DNA from: Capsicum annuum | Lineage: Eukaryota; Streptophyta; Magnoliopsida; Solanales; Solanaceae | Assembly (NCBI RefSeq): GCF_002878395.1 | Contig: NW_025850342.1 | Coordinates: 124,001 to 188,000, forward strand | DNA length: 64,000 bases | Reading direction: 5' to 3' | In this document: piece after piece, positions 23,629 to 35,790 of the stretch | Layout of the letters: the number at the start of each line of letters is the position of its first letter | Position numbering within the stretch: position 1 is the stretch's first letter | Made by a program: the position numbers and the translations under genes | The notes under the pieces: generated by a model | Seen by the model: only the letters and a program-made list of their open reading frames with translations | The model's database searches: none | What the model was told of the DNA's origin: nothing

Positions 23629-25104
23629 GCTTAAAATGCCCTTAAATTATGTAAAATGGTGCAAAAATGCAGCCTCCCCCGTCTACCTATTAGCCTTAAA
23701 ATGCCCTTTCTCTCTATCTATTGAGTAAAAAATACCCTTGTCACCTATCTATTGGGTCTAAAATGCCCTCCCCATTTACTTATTAGGCCAATTTGGCCCT
23801 TTTATTTAGGTAAATTACATGAAAAGGCCATCCTTAAAACATTACGACATAAATAATGGTACATATATAGCCATTTTAAAAAATTAGAAAAGATAATTAT
23901 AATTCCTAATTTAATGCTATAACTAATTATGAATTCAACTTAATTTAAGAAATATATTTTTAATCTTTAAATTAAAATTGATAAAGATAATCACTGTTTT
24001 GAAATCTTTCTCTATCTTCTATTCAAAATTCAAATATCCTTAAAGTATTTTATTATTTTCTCGTGTGTGTTTCATTTGGTTTGCATGTATATTCATCATC
24101 TAGTATTATTTCATCATCGTGAATTTTTAATTCTAATGTAAAGGTTTAACCCTAATTTTTTAAGGATAAATATTTATGGAATAAAAATTATTACGTTGGA
24201 AGTATAGATATATCATATATTTTTATTGTATAAATATAATTTGTGTCAACATCAGATTATTATTGTATTTTTGATAAAATTTATGGGATAAATATTCATG
24301 GTATATACCATTATGTCAGAAGAACTTCTCTTGTTAAAAAATTATTTATTCAATATAAATATATATTTTCAGTATTACATGGCACAAACTTTTTATATCT
24401 AAAATATACCATATATGTTTATGGTATAATATAATTTATAGGGTATAAATATAATTTATATGGCATAAATATACCATGTATTTTTATGATATAAATATAA
24501 TTTATATAATACATAAATATACCATAAATTTTTATAGTATAAATATGCCATATATTTTATGGAGGCATCATGAATGAAGGCACTAAAAATGAAAACATGA
24601 AATTTTTATATAGCATATAAAAAATGAATGAGCAAAGGCTTCCATAAAAAATAGACAATAAATAAGAAATATGAGAATTTAATATATAACTATTTTTCTA
24701 TATATTAGAATATGTTATTAGAGTAAATATTTTATATGTTATATCTGACAAACAACTAATACGTCTAGGTATATGTAATTTTTTTTTAAATGGCTATTTA
24801 TGTTTCTTTTTCTTTTTATTTATAAGATCAATTTAGAATAACGAAAAATTGATATTGTACACTATTTATTTGGTTAATATTAATAAAAATGATAGGAATT
24901 TTATGAAGTTTAATAAAAATAAGTTGTGGTATAATATAATCTTTTTTTAATTAAAGGGAAAAATAACCCCAATAGGTACACGAAAAGGGAAGTTTAGGTT
25001 CAATAGGTAGATAGGAAGGGGATTTTAGGCCCAATAGGTAGATAGAGAGTATTTTTGCACCATTTTACATAGTTGAAGTACATTTTAGGCCCTTTTTCAG
25101 GAAT
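23624..25104. mobile_element. 1.47-kb inverted-repeat DNA element with GGAAT duplication
   Basis: The element spans 23629-25099 and is flanked by GGAAT at 23624-23628 and 25100-25104. Its ends are long imperfect inverted repeats: the left reads TTAAAATGCCC then TATGTAAAATGGTGCAAAAATG, and the complement of the right reads CTAAAATGTAC then the same. Both arms then carry short tandem units of about 25 bases built on CTACCTATTGGGCCTAAAATG (left about 23680-23800, right about 24960-25060). The centre is very AT-rich with repeated TATAAATATACCAT-like units (about 24180-24560). No transposase is visible, so it is non-autonomous. The related copy near 47810-47830 lacks it, giving an empty site. The superfamily is unclear. 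Confidence 0.75.
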
Positions 25105-26530
25105 AAAATAAAAGTTCACCTATCATGATGGAATCTTATATTACATGCATGGCGAACTTGATGTAGTACGAATCTGAGTAGTTCTAAACTCAGAAAGAGC
25201 ATCTGAATCGTCAACAGTGGCACTAAGCGCACTTCCCCTGACCGAAGGTGCCAAAACACTATTAGACTTATCTAAATGAGTTGAATGATTAATAATCCCA
25301 TATCAAGGACCCTTTCTAGACATATGAACAATCTCTCTGTAGTCTTATAAAACTGCTAAACCCTAACATAGAGAGAAATTTAAGTTGATCCTAACAAGAA
25401 GACAAACTAATTCTGAGGGTACTACCTACAGAACTGACCATTCTACTAGTAGTGATAATACATCTCAGGAGATCTAGGCTGGCGGGGAACATATGCTAAC
25501 TCAATTTGAGAAACTGACTTATGCTTAGGGCACTCTCTAAACCAATGTTTGATATCGCAACAACCAAAACAAGCTCCTGAATACTCTAAGTACAACCCCT
25601 ACTAATCTAGGACAACTTCCATGGCCTTAAGATCCATACTGAATACTTTACAAGGTTTGAGGAGAACCTTACCCATTATGACAGCCACAACTAACTTAAG
25701 AGCCATACATTTTCTTAATACTAGCTATGTATAACTGATAGGTTGTAAATAAAATTGACCTCTATCAAAAGGATCCTCACTCTCAAATAGTATACCAATA
25801 ACACTGTACCAATATAATGGCCTCTTACCGTCACATTCATAAGTCTCAACACCTGCTCACTATGTGGCCCTCACATGATCAATGACATGAGAGAAGAAAG
25901 ACCTAATTACTATTAAATGGTTCATATCCCAATCGAGTGGAAAAGATAATACTCTAATAAATCCACATACCATGACATTATCTAAAAGATATAACATAGG
26001 AATATTCCTATCCTATTGAGGAAACCCAATTTGGTACTTTAAAACCTACAAGGATCCCCGATGAACACCGAATAACCCAGCTCTAGCCTAAGAACTACTG
26101 AATGAAGTGAATTCCATCCTTGGCACTAAGATATCCATAAAAATCCTTTGATTCCCCAATGCTGAATCTCAAAAGGTTGAAGCAGTTAAGTGCTTTACTG
26201 GAGTCTAGGTTGGCCCCTAATTTTTTAACGAATGTTGAAGATCTTCGACATCCGTCTTTGACTCCTTAGTCGGACACTACACTAAAGCTCTAGAAATGTA
26301 TACCAAAGTCCCATCCACATCTTTTGATAACCTCACGTTATCCATCTTGGATAGAATAGACTCATAGAATATATTTGAGGGTCATAAAAATATGTACATA
26401 CTCTATGAAGTCAAGAATAGAATCTCCTAAGAATGACCTGTAGCCTCTCAAAGATAGGATACAAAATTCCTCACCCTAATCAGCTGGACTCTATTAGACA
26501 CTTAACTTTTGTACAAAAAAACTGGTAAAC
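25105..26530 (-). pseudogene. gag-like remnant of R2 with CCHC knuckle
   Basis: At 25571-25530 the minus strand reads CFGCCDIKHWFREC, an intact CX2CX4HX4C zinc knuckle of the kind found in retroelement Gag. Upstream on the same strand are open fragments with no clear resemblance to the gag of elements E or G (for example VMVCGFIRVLSFPLDWDMN near 25960). Stops are frequent. It lies just downstream of a primer site, as expected for gag. It could instead be a divergent gag lineage; a LINE-type ORF1 is less likely given the primer site and LTR. Confidence 0.55.
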
Positions 26531-26532
26531 CT

Positions 26533-26547
26533 AGCTCTAATAGTAAT
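26533..26547 (-). other. Primer binding site of R2 (degenerate)
   Basis: The top strand AGCTCTAATAGTAA keeps the AGCTCT part of the initiator-Met tRNA complement on the minus strand. It sits two bases from TATCATGACC, the start of the LTR on its right. The spacing matches the primer sites of elements B and F. Confidence 0.55.
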
Positions 26548-26548
26548 T

Positions 26549-27486
26549 TATCATGACCTAATTTCTCAGGTCATGATGACACCTACTATAACCACTAATG
26601 GGTAAGCCAACCAGTTGTCCGAAACTACTGGTAACAGAATACCAAAATAAATGAAGGAACAATATGAAATTAATATAATAAAAATGCAAAAATACATAAG
26701 ATAGTCCCAAAACCTAGTGTAATTAGTACATGATCCTCCAATGGAATAAAATTACAATCTGAAGTACTGTATTAATTTACTTATACAACCCATATCTAAA
26801 GACAACATAGAGCTTAGTCTAACACATAGCAGGGAGAATAGTAATATTTTGGACGCTAGGGGCTTACCGTATCTCTCTTGACCATAGCTTCTCCGCAAAA
26901 TACACATAACAATAGTAAGAACCCATACAATGATCTGTAAGCTGCAGAAGTGTAGGATAAGTACCAAACATGTGGTATTTATTAAGAAAGTCTTGGTTGA
27001 GCTTAAAATATAATACAAATATACATAACATATAAGCAAGAATATAAACAATGCAAAAATTTCTAAGGAAGAAACACAATAAAGCAATGGAGGCAATAAG
27101 TATAAACTATACCAGTTTAGTCAGAATTATGAACCTAATCACTATACTATATATCGCTGGTACATATATAAATAAATAGTAGAAGAAGGATATATGATAG
27201 TATACAAGGCCAACGAATAGATATACAAGATGAACAAATAAAGAAAGGGAGGGATGTACAGTAATACCATAACTAAATATATAAATGTATGTACATAAAC
27301 AAGGATAATGAAAAGGTACAACCCTATGTAGTCATACTAGCCTCCCACGGCCTCCAAACCATAGTAGAAACTAGTGCTAACATAATTAGGGTCTAAGCCA
27401 TAACTCCTAAATATGGGATAATTATGCAAAGTAATATAATCATAAGAAAAAGAAATCAAAATCATACCTCAAATATAAATAACAAT
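26549..27486 (-). repeat. Partial 5' LTR of R2
   Basis: Starts TATCATGACCTAATTTC, followed by GGTCATGATGACACC, a TCATGACC...GGTCATGA arrangement also seen at the start of LTR B (44159). The right, element-sense 5' part is missing because LTR C1 begins at 27487. Two overlapping minus ORFs (26752-27096 and 26864-27079) lie here; they show no domain and overlap in different frames, so I do not call genes. Confidence 0.55.
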
Positions 27487-30400
27487 TGTAATGTCCCTTT
27501 CAGTAATTTTCTATATGTCTACTTATTTCCAATATTTTTACTTCTCTATTACTGCCCAAGTCATTTATGACTTGCTGGGACTGACATTTTAGTTACTAAA
27601 TAGTTTGTTTTGTTTATAGAACCAATTTTCTATTTAGAAGTATTCACATATTCCAAATGGTCATAGGGCAAAAACATCAGTGAAATAATCTTGGATGTAA
27701 ATTCCGACTGTGAAAACAGATCTGAAATATTGATTTTAGGTTGGGTAGACCTTTAGTTCACATACTGAGGCACCCAAGCTCATTTCAAATGATCGATCAA
27801 AAAGTTAAAAATTTCAAATTTAGGTATGGCACCCATATTTGATTTAAACAACCATTGATTGAAAATCCAACTTCGCCAGAGTGCCAAAAATGTCAAATTT
27901 AGTATGATTACATATTTAATTTGTGAAAATCAAATTTTGAATGAATCTCGAGGCATCATTGAAAACTTTGAAATTTTTTATGTTTTGTTAGTCCTGGGTA
28001 ACGAAGATCACGAAATGAAGGAGGCAATCATGGCAAGGTAATTGTAGCAAGTCAACGATGATCACGACATCATAAATACGGATTACATCTCAATGATCGT
28101 GGTATCTCCTTCCCTGGGGGTCTAAAAATTGACCCATTGGTGGCGATTTTTGTCATATCTTCTTTACCTTTGAGAGTCAAAAACCCTTAAATATAATAAC
28201 TCAAAATTGAGAATTTTGGATAACTTGGAAGCTTGATAAATATCTCTTAATGCAATATCTTCCAATTTAAGGTATGAATCCTTTGAATTCAAACTTTGAT
28301 TTCTTGGTTTGGACCAAAAACTCCTATTCATTTTAGGGATTGATTTTAGCCCAAAATTAACTTTGTTTGCACCATTTTCTTGACGGTTATGATTCCTTGA
28401 TCATTTTTAAACATTTGGTTGACTTACAAAAACAATTTTTTTGTATGTGGTACCTACTTGGGGTTTTTGGCATCATTTTTGGACCTGAATTATAATAGTA
28501 TAATATGGGTATCATTAGGATAATATAGATGAGTAGATTATGGTTTTTATATTATGATGGAATTTTGGGATTATGAGGTGAATATGGATGGTAGTGAATG
28601 AACTGAGATTTTGTAGTTTGTCTTTGCAGAAGGCTCATATCCACTTTTCTTTGTAGATGATGTGTGATATATATTGCATATGAAGACGAATGTTAGGCTT
28701 GACTATGAGTAGGATAACTTACTCTTGATTTTTGATGTTTAGGGATTAACTAGGTTTTAAACCCGTAAGATGGTATTCTTATAATAGTTTAGAATCCTAT
28801 TACCTTATCTCTAGTTTATATTAGTTTATAGCATGGATATGATATAATGTAGGTTTGGATATGGTTTTAGTATTGTAGACATGACTAGTATTTTATCCTT
28901 ATTTGGCTAGTGTGGTGGTCATGAAGTCATAATTTGGGTAGAGTTGACTTTAGTACCCTTATTTCTAGTCGAAGTTCCTATCTTAGGCTTAAATATGGCT
29001 TACCTGACATATTAAAGTTGAACTAGATACCTTAGCCTAATTTGGGGCATAGTATTCTTAATTATGGAAATTGAGGATTAGAAGTGGGATAGTCCAACCC
29101 ACTTAGGCCAAGAAACATGTTCGTCAATATAGACGTAGTTGTGGATGTTAGGCATAGGTGAGACTAGTGAGCCTTTATAATAAGATTACCTCATGACTTA
29201 GTTAATTGTGATGATATTTCTTAAAATTATAACTTATAAGTTATCGCTATTCTATTCCTTATGGAAGTGATAATGGGATTTTAGAGATGATATTCTTCCT
29301 AGATGTGTTATTTGGCCTATAGAGATGCTACTTCCTCAAACATATGATGTTGGGCCTATAGAGAGGCTATTTCCCCTTACATATGACAATTTTCCTAGAG
29401 AGATGACATTACTTAAAGTCATAAGGAATGACCTATAGATATGAGATGTCTTATAGACATGATATACTAATTGATATTATACTTCCTAGATGTGATATGA
29501 TTATATACTTTTGATATTATTCCTCCTAGACATGAGGTTATTATATGCTTATAGATATTGTTCTTCCTAGATGTTAGATGATTATATGCTTGTTGATATT
29601 ATGCCTCATATACATGAGGTGACTATACCCTTATCAATATTATGCCTCATAGACGTGAGATGGTTGTATGCTTATTGAAATTATGCCTTTTATATGTGAG
29701 ATGGCTATAGATATGCTACGTGTTATAAATAGGTTTATCGATATGAGTTTCAAATATGTATGTGGGGCTAAGGCCATGATATTAATGTTATGATTATTCA
29801 GAGCATATTATTAGGTGAAAGGCTGTGCTATGATATCAGTTGAACATTCAGGAAGTAATTATCCTTGCAAAGGATATGATTGTAGAATAGCTATATATAT
29901 GTTTATGTTTATATACACATATCTCCGGTATAGGATGGAGGAAGATGTGGTATAATACTTATGATTCCAGTGATTTAATACTGGTGATGGTATGCACATG
30001 CATTTATGATTATTATATCTTAGTTGATATGATCCTAGATAGAATACAATCTTATGACTGTTCTTTCTCAATAAGATTTAGACTGTGTGGGAACTAGTGT
30101 CTATTAAGTGACTATAGTCCTTGATGGCTAGAAATCTAATGTACTAGTTAATGAACCTTGCTTAGTTGAGATATGTTAGCTAGTGATGATTAATTCATGG
30201 TTAATGATGATGTCGGGTTTAGCGTAGGTGAAGATTAGTTGACGTTGATGACTAAGTTTATGATGTTAATTAGGTGATAAATAAGGATTTGTGTATTAAT
30301 GAGGTTAGATAATAAGAGGTATTGGTGATAAGAGATAACTAGGTAATAATGCTGAATAGTTGATTAACGAGGATTAGTTTATAAATGATGGTTAGTTAAT

Positions 30401-30850
30401 GAATCTTGTTAGTTAATAAATGATGGTTAGATGATAACTAGTAATTTGTAGACTTATAATGATTAGTTGATAACGATAAATATTGGATAAATGGAGATTA
30501 TGGTCTAGTGATGAATCTCTACTAAAGGTTAGGTATTGGCTATTTAGTAAATATGGTTAGTCTCTATTCCACGAATGAGGATTATGTAAAGGATAATGTT
30601 AAGGCTAATAGATATAGATCATGTGATGACTATCAAATTAGTGATTTAATAATAATAAGCACTCGTTATCTAATTACGAGTAGTTGGGAAGTGTTGGAAA
30701 GATTGATATTTTTATGATGACATGATTATGGTTATGACTGTATTAGTATATGTTATTTAGTTAGAGTGATTGATGATGATTTACGTATGTTAGCGAATGG
30801 TAGTTTGATCAGAAATGTTGAAGAAACATGGATAATGAGTAGTTGGAAAT
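27487..30850 (+). repeat. LTR C1, plus strand, about 3.4 kb
   Basis: Begins TGTAATGTCCC and aligns with C2 (50564-52696, start TGTAATGGCCC) over more than 2 kb. Shared landmarks include the TTAAGGTATGAATCC block (28270 and 51305), the GGATTAGAAGTGGGAT segment (29070 and 52108) and a 41-base minisatellite. The left flank is ACAAT. The right edge is uncertain: the plus-strand repeat gives way to element B pol at about 30850, with no CA terminus, primer site or duplicated ACAAT, so the 3' end is missing. It lacks the LTR core found in A, E, F, G, H, D and I. ORFs at 27859 and 29859 are not supported as genes. Confidence 0.75.
29473..29715 (+). repeat. 41-base minisatellite in LTR C1
   Basis: About six head-to-tail units of 40-41 bases of the form GATATTATGCCTCCTAGAC followed by ATGAGATGATTATATGCTTAT. 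Units differ by a few substitutions. The same array is present in C2, so it existed in the LTR before the two copies separated. Confidence 0.85.
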
Positions 30851-31353
30851 ATATCTATATGGGCATAGAGATGGACGAGTGTGTGGAACAAGGTCAATAC
30901 CAAAATCAATCCCCCTATCAAGAGGGACACTATGAAGATCTTTAGGAAATACATCCAAAAATTCACCTACCATGGGTACAAATGTCAATAAAGGAACCTC
31001 TGAGTTATAATCTTTAAGAAAGACCAAATAATAGGTACATACCTTAGAAATCAACTTCTGGGATCTATGATAAGATATGAACCTCCCCTTAGGTACTAGA
31101 AAACTCCCCCCCCCCCCCTCCATTTAATAATTGGTTCATAAGGAAATTTGAACATGACATTGTGGGTCCAAAAGTCTGAAAAAGCATAGCACGAATGCAA
31201 CCAATCCATACCAAAAATGACACTGAAGTCTACCATGTCTAGTTCAAATAGATCTACCAAGGTCTCCCGACCACCGAAAGATACCAAATAACCCCTATAG
31301 TCTTTTTTAGAAACCACAGAGTCACCCATCATGGTAGATAAAAAGAAGGATTA
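30850..31353 (-). pseudogene. Element B: protease C-terminal half and start of reverse transcriptase
   Basis: The minus strand 31332-31096 reads GDSVVSKKDYRGYLV, then FELDMVDFSVIFGMDWLHSCYA, the second half of chromovirus protease. It continues through KWRGGGG into GRFISYHRSQKLISK and, at about 30990-30860, NEF-like and DVFPKDLHSVPLDRGIDFGIDL, the linker before reverse transcriptase. The match ends near PYR at about 30850, where LTR C1 begins. The first protease half is at 42551-42700; element G separates the two. The frame shifts at the G run at 31106-31118. Confidence 0.88.
31106..31118. repeat. 13-base C homopolymer inside element B pol
   Basis: An uninterrupted run of C on the top strand (G on the coding strand) encodes glycine repeats and lies exactly where the protease frame and the reverse-transcriptase linker frame part. 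Expansion of the run explains the frameshift. Confidence 0.9.
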
Positions 31354-31358
31354 GAAAT

Positions 31359-34300
31359 TGAAATACCCTAAAAAATCCAAATCAATATTAGAGCCATGTA
31401 CCAAGCTCATGTATAGTACATCATGGTTCTTTTATAGTTTAATGAGTAGATTAGATGTATATTAAGGCTTCAAATAACTCCCAGCTATTAGATGAATCAA
31501 AACATTCATTACCGATTAAATTCTTCAGAAGGATATTAGTATAGTCAACTTCAAATGAGTATATCTCTTATTACACTCGGAATTTTTGAGCTCATGACCT
31601 ATCAATAGATAAATAATTGAATTATCTTACCAATAATACAAATTTTTCCTAAATCCGATATCTGAGCAAAGATTTAATCCTATTTTACTCCAACATGTCA
31701 AGATGGAAACAGTGTGACGACATTCATGGTAGCTTACCCCACTTTTGATGCCCTATCACGAAGGTCGTTAGCCTTAGGAAGAAACCATCTCTAGTGTGAT
31801 GAAATTCATGTTAGCTTACCATATTTGTGATGCCCTATCAAGAAGGTCGTCATCCATAGGCAGAAACCAGCACCAGTGTGATGACATTCATGGTAGCTTA
31901 CTACATTTGTGATGCCTTATCACGAAGGTCGTCAGCCTTAGGTAGAAACTAGCCCTAGTGTGATGAAATTCATGGTAGTTCACCAAATTTGTTATGCCCA
32001 ATCACGAAGATCATCAGCCTTAGGCAGAAACCAGATCCTAAGTGACGACATTCATGGTAGCTTACCACACTTTTGATGCCCTATCACGAAGGTCATCAGC
32101 CTTAGGTAGAAACCAACTCCTAAGTGACGACATTCGTGAAAGCTTACCACATTTGTGATGCCCTATCCCAAAGGTCGTCAGATATAATTTTTTAGCAACT
32201 GGGAATTTATTTCATAAGGGTATTTGGGCTACTTCCTTCACCTTCCATGACTTATAACCCTAAAGAGGTGTAATTTTTCCCATTATTTTCTTCAGTTAAG
32301 CATCTCAAAAACCATCTCTTGTGCTCTCAACCACTAGATTAGGGTTTCGACCAAACTCATCTCTCAAAAGCAAGATTCAAGCCTTTTTCCAAGATAATTG
32401 AGAATTAAGTTTCCCAATCCAATAACTCTCTAGCAAATCATCAATGTTACCTTTCTAAGGTATGCATAGTGTTTATCTATGGATCCAATCCGTTCATAGA
32501 GATCAAGAACCATGTTTTAAATATTATTTTGTAAACTTTTTGTGGTGATATGAGTATGTACATGTTGACACTTGTTGTTTAAGTTTCAATGTGATGTCTA
32601 AATGTGTTTTCATGGAATATATATGGTTGTTAATTGAAAACCAAGAACTTTAGGTGGTTTAATATGGTGCAAGTATGAAACTCATCTATTCCTTAAAGAA
32701 TGCATGCAAGCTGTTTTGATAAAAGGCTTAGGATGCTAAAAATTAATGTTCGTATGGTTCCATGATGTCTATATGACAAGTCTATGTTAGCAATATACTT
32801 TAATATGAATCTCATGCTTTTCATGTATTGCTATTATGGTGGTATGAAGCATTTAAGATAATGGAGATATACAATATGTACACAAAATATATCCATGCAT
32901 TCCCTTCAATGTTTAAGATGTTGCATAACTATATGAAATATGATATCCCCTACTTATTATATTATGAATTGTGGACTCAAATATTATGATAAAGTCATGT
33001 CATATGTGTCAGTTTCCTTCTATCAAGTCCTGGGGGTATTCATACCCAAAAACTATAGTTGTGTGCCTAGAGCTATGTAATGTTTCACGATATACAAAAT
33101 CAAGCCATAGTTCAGTAGAATTCAGTCAGTCATGTGACTCAAGAAACCTCATGGTCTCAGTCAGTTTTTAGATATCAGTAGTATTTCATCTGTCAACAGA
33201 ATTTAGTAAGTTCCACTTAAGTACCGTCGATTAAATCATGTTCAATCTCTTTAGATGGGAATAGGAGTTAGTACTGAGTGAACCTAAGGATTGGAACTCA
33301 CTTGTATATGAGGGTATGATTCTTAGCCGTCATTCTTGCATTCCAGAAATATGTAGCCAGCATAGGTTGAGACATCTAATCCTATTATATAAGGGTAGAT
33401 GAGGTCTCTTAACTTGGTATAAGAGGGTTCCCACCATTCTCACTAGAGTTACTTATTATTTGAGGGTTGCACATATGTTGTCCTTACCAGTGGAGCGGTA
33501 TTGACACCCTTCCAGTCAGGGCAAAGATTAGACCCCATCTTAGCCATAATGGCACATATGGGGCATGTCGGTTAAACAACTACCTCCAACACTTTCAAAC
33601 TCTTATCTCAGTAAAAGAACTCAGATACGTCTTCAGATATTAGTATACCAGAACGGTCAGATACAGTCAAATTCAGTTATAGTATGGAACTTAGATACTT
33701 CCATCAGATTTAAGACTGTCAGATACAGTCACCTATGTTATCAGAACTATAGTTTTAGCCATGTCAGTTATCAGTAAACCATGTATTAGTGTACAGATCT
33801 AGTTATCGCATACTCATAATCTTAGTTACTATGTATGCATATTTACACTATCACATTCATATTAGTCAGTCAGTTAGCATTGTTCATACATGTAAACCCC
33901 TTTGCATTAGCCTGCCTCACTCATATACTAAGTACTCCAGTTGTACTGAAGCATTTGTGCAATGGTGTTTTGTTTCATGTTATACCATAGGTTCAGATAC
34001 ACGGGCTCCAGATCAGCTGTAGCATCCAGTCGCAGAGTTGTAGTGAGTCCTCATCTATTTGAGGGAAATATTATTTTATTTCATTTATTATTTGAGCTCA
34101 ATATTGTTAGACGGATTTAGTTCGAGACATATTCCTTCAACTCCTTATTTAGATAGTACTTAGAGGCTTTCAAATTCAGTATTCATACTTATGTTCAGAT
34201 TTGATTCAGTTTTTGACTTTTTGGATATATTTCACCCATATGGATATTATGTTTTGACATATTCTTTATTTAGTTGAACCTTATGGCCTACATGTTCATG

Positions 34301-34423
34301 TTTTCTGCATTATTACATTATATATGCAGTGTACAAGTACAAATATCAGTCATGGGTTAGCTTGTGGTCCCTCGGGTTCATGAGCATCGTGTACATTCTG
34401 ATTCAGAAAATTGGGGCATTACA
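31359..34423 (+). repeat. 5' LTR of element G
   Basis: Begins TGAAATACCC and ends GGGGCATTACA, 3065 bases. It aligns with 39497-42545. Contents in order: an 82-base minisatellite (31712-32181), the AAGGTATGCATAGTGTT block at about 32458, the shared LTR core at about 33240-33600, and a GGTTAGCTTGTGGTCC segment at about 34355. ORFs at 32971, 33565, 33789 and 34329 lie within it and are chance. Confidence 0.93.
31712..32181 (+). repeat. 82-base minisatellite in 5' LTR of element G
   Basis: About 5.7 tandem units of 82 bases, each containing GTGTGATGACATTCATGG, TAGCTTACCACATTTGTG, CCTATCACGAAGGTCGTCAG and CCTTAGGCAGAAACC. Adjacent units differ by roughly 5-15 percent by eye. The same number of units is in the 3' LTR. 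Confidence 0.92.
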
Positions 34424-34427
34424 AACT

Positions 34428-34440
34428 TGGTATCAGAGAC
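34428..34440 (+). other. Primer binding site of element G
   Basis: TGGTATCAGAGAC starts four bases after the LTR end and matches the complement of initiator-Met tRNA except near its end (usual TGGTATCAGAGC). This is the best preserved primer site in the window. Confidence 0.93.
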
Positions 34441-34642
34441 TAAGGTTCAATAGAGTCCTAGAAAGTCTGAAAGCCACTTCTAGTAGAGTCTTGTACATCG
34501 GTGTGTTGCGCGCCAAATTTATGCACAGGAGGCTATGAGATATTTTAGAAACAATTCTCTTTCTTTAGTATTTATGTTGTGCTATTAACAATAATTTCAA
34601 GTCAGTCTCTTAGTATAATCTGCTCTTCTCTTATTTTATAAA

Positions 34643-35790
34643 CATGCCTCTAAAGAAAAGAAATCAGCTAGCTCCTTAGCCCAAAGATCCTTCGGGAAAA
34701 CATGTTTTTCATATGGAGTTCAGGACCATATTTACCACTTTTTCTCAGTATGTAGCTTCCCTGAATGAATGACCAGCAGTCATTCCGGTTAACCCAGTGG
34801 CCAATTTAGCAGCAGCTAGGATTTGGGACTTCACCCGAATGAACCCTCCATCTTTCTTTAGGTCTAAGCCAGACAAGGATCCTAAGGAATTATTGACCAA
34901 GTCTAGAAGGTCATTGAATCATGGAAGCCACTTCTTCTCAGAGTTTTGAGTTAGCCGCATACCAATTGTAGGATGTCAATCACACTTGGTACAAGCAGTG
35001 GTTAGCAGAAAGGTTAGAGAATGCCAGTCCTGTTGAGTGGGAAGAATTTGTCACAGATTTCATAGATAGATTCTTTCCCCAAGAGATGAGAGAGGCCAAA
35101 GTACTTAAGTTCATCAACCTCAGGCAAAAAAATATGATAGTTAGAGAGTATTCACTTAGATTTACTCAGCCAGCCATATATGCCCCTCATGTGATTGCAG
35201 ACAACAGGGCTAAGATGAGCAAGTTCACGTTAGGGGTGAATGATCGCGTGGTAAATGAGTGTAGGTGTGCGATACTAAACAGTGATCTAACTTTAGCCAG
35301 GCTTATGAACCATGCTTAACAGATAGAGGAGCAGAAGGTTAAGACTAGGGAGATGCAGAACAAGAGAGCAAGAGATGGCAGTTTCAATTTTACTCAGCCC
35401 AATTCAGAGGGAGGAAATTGTTCATAGTTTCATCTTAAGTCAGTAGTTCCAGCCCCTTTCTCCGGTAGTGCCCCAGTGCCGAAGTTCAAGGACGGCAACA
35501 GAGATAAGGCACCAGTCTCTAAATCTTAGAGCAGTGTTAGTAGTGCCCACACTTATCCTCAGGGTAAGACCTGCAGTAAGCACCATCAGGGTATGTTTAG
35601 AGCGGGTCAAGTTTTTTTTTTTGGTGTGGCAAGCCAGGCCACAAAGTTAGGACTGTCTTTGGCCAGGTCCTCAGGGTCAGCAGAATCATTCCACAGCTCC
35701 GTCCGGTCGCCTGAACCTGCAAGGTGCCACTTCTAGTGCTAATATTGGGCAACACCCAAATGGATTCTATGCTCTTCAAACATGACAGGA
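34643..35790 (+). pseudogene. gag of element G with decayed zinc knuckle
   Basis: The ATG at 34643 follows a leader of about 200 bases and starts MPLKKRNQLAP then a stop. Readable fragments follow: AARIWDFTRMNPPSFF near 34820, and the gag core at 35086-35319 (NLRQKNM, YSLRFTQPAIYAPHV, RAKMSKFTLGV, VNECRCA), which is in a different frame from the start. Near 35620-35650, after an 11-base T run, FWCGKPGHKVRTV is the remains of the CCHC knuckle, lacking the final Cys. Stops and frameshifts disable it. Gag would assemble the particle carrying the RNA. ORFs at 35468 (plus) and 35597 (minus) are other frames. Confidence 0.88.

Larger units (their letters stand above)
20950..27486 (-). mobile_element. 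R2: long copy of non-coding R family, minus strand
   Basis: An LTR-like left part (to about 21574), interior to about 26532, primer site 26533-26547 and part of the 5' LTR (26549-27486) run on the minus strand. The interior matches R3 (46431-50563) on the opposite strand: 26290-26020 with 46670-46870, 22090-21850 with 49890-50110, and the flanks of the insertion at 23629 with 47770-47860. R1 matches its left end. A CCHC knuckle remnant is the only protein motif. No protease, reverse transcriptase, RNase H or integrase motif was found in about 3.5 kb beyond it. It fits a large non-autonomous LTR element. A 1.47-kb DNA element interrupts it. Confidence 0.6.

Noticed and set aside
26752..27096. 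114-codon minus-strand ORF with a hydrophobic, membrane-like sequence
   Set aside because: It lies inside the partial LTR of R2, overlaps another minus ORF in a different frame, and its hydrophobic composition follows from T-rich sequence. No homologous frame appears in related LTRs.
29473..29715. Possible CRISPR-like array
   Set aside because: The 41-base units are contiguous and diverged, with no spacers, and lie in a plant LTR.
27482..30048. ACAAT at 27482 and about 30044 as target duplication of a shorter LTR C1
   Set aside because: The second ACAAT is not preceded by a CA terminus, and the sequence continues without a break, so the match is probably chance.
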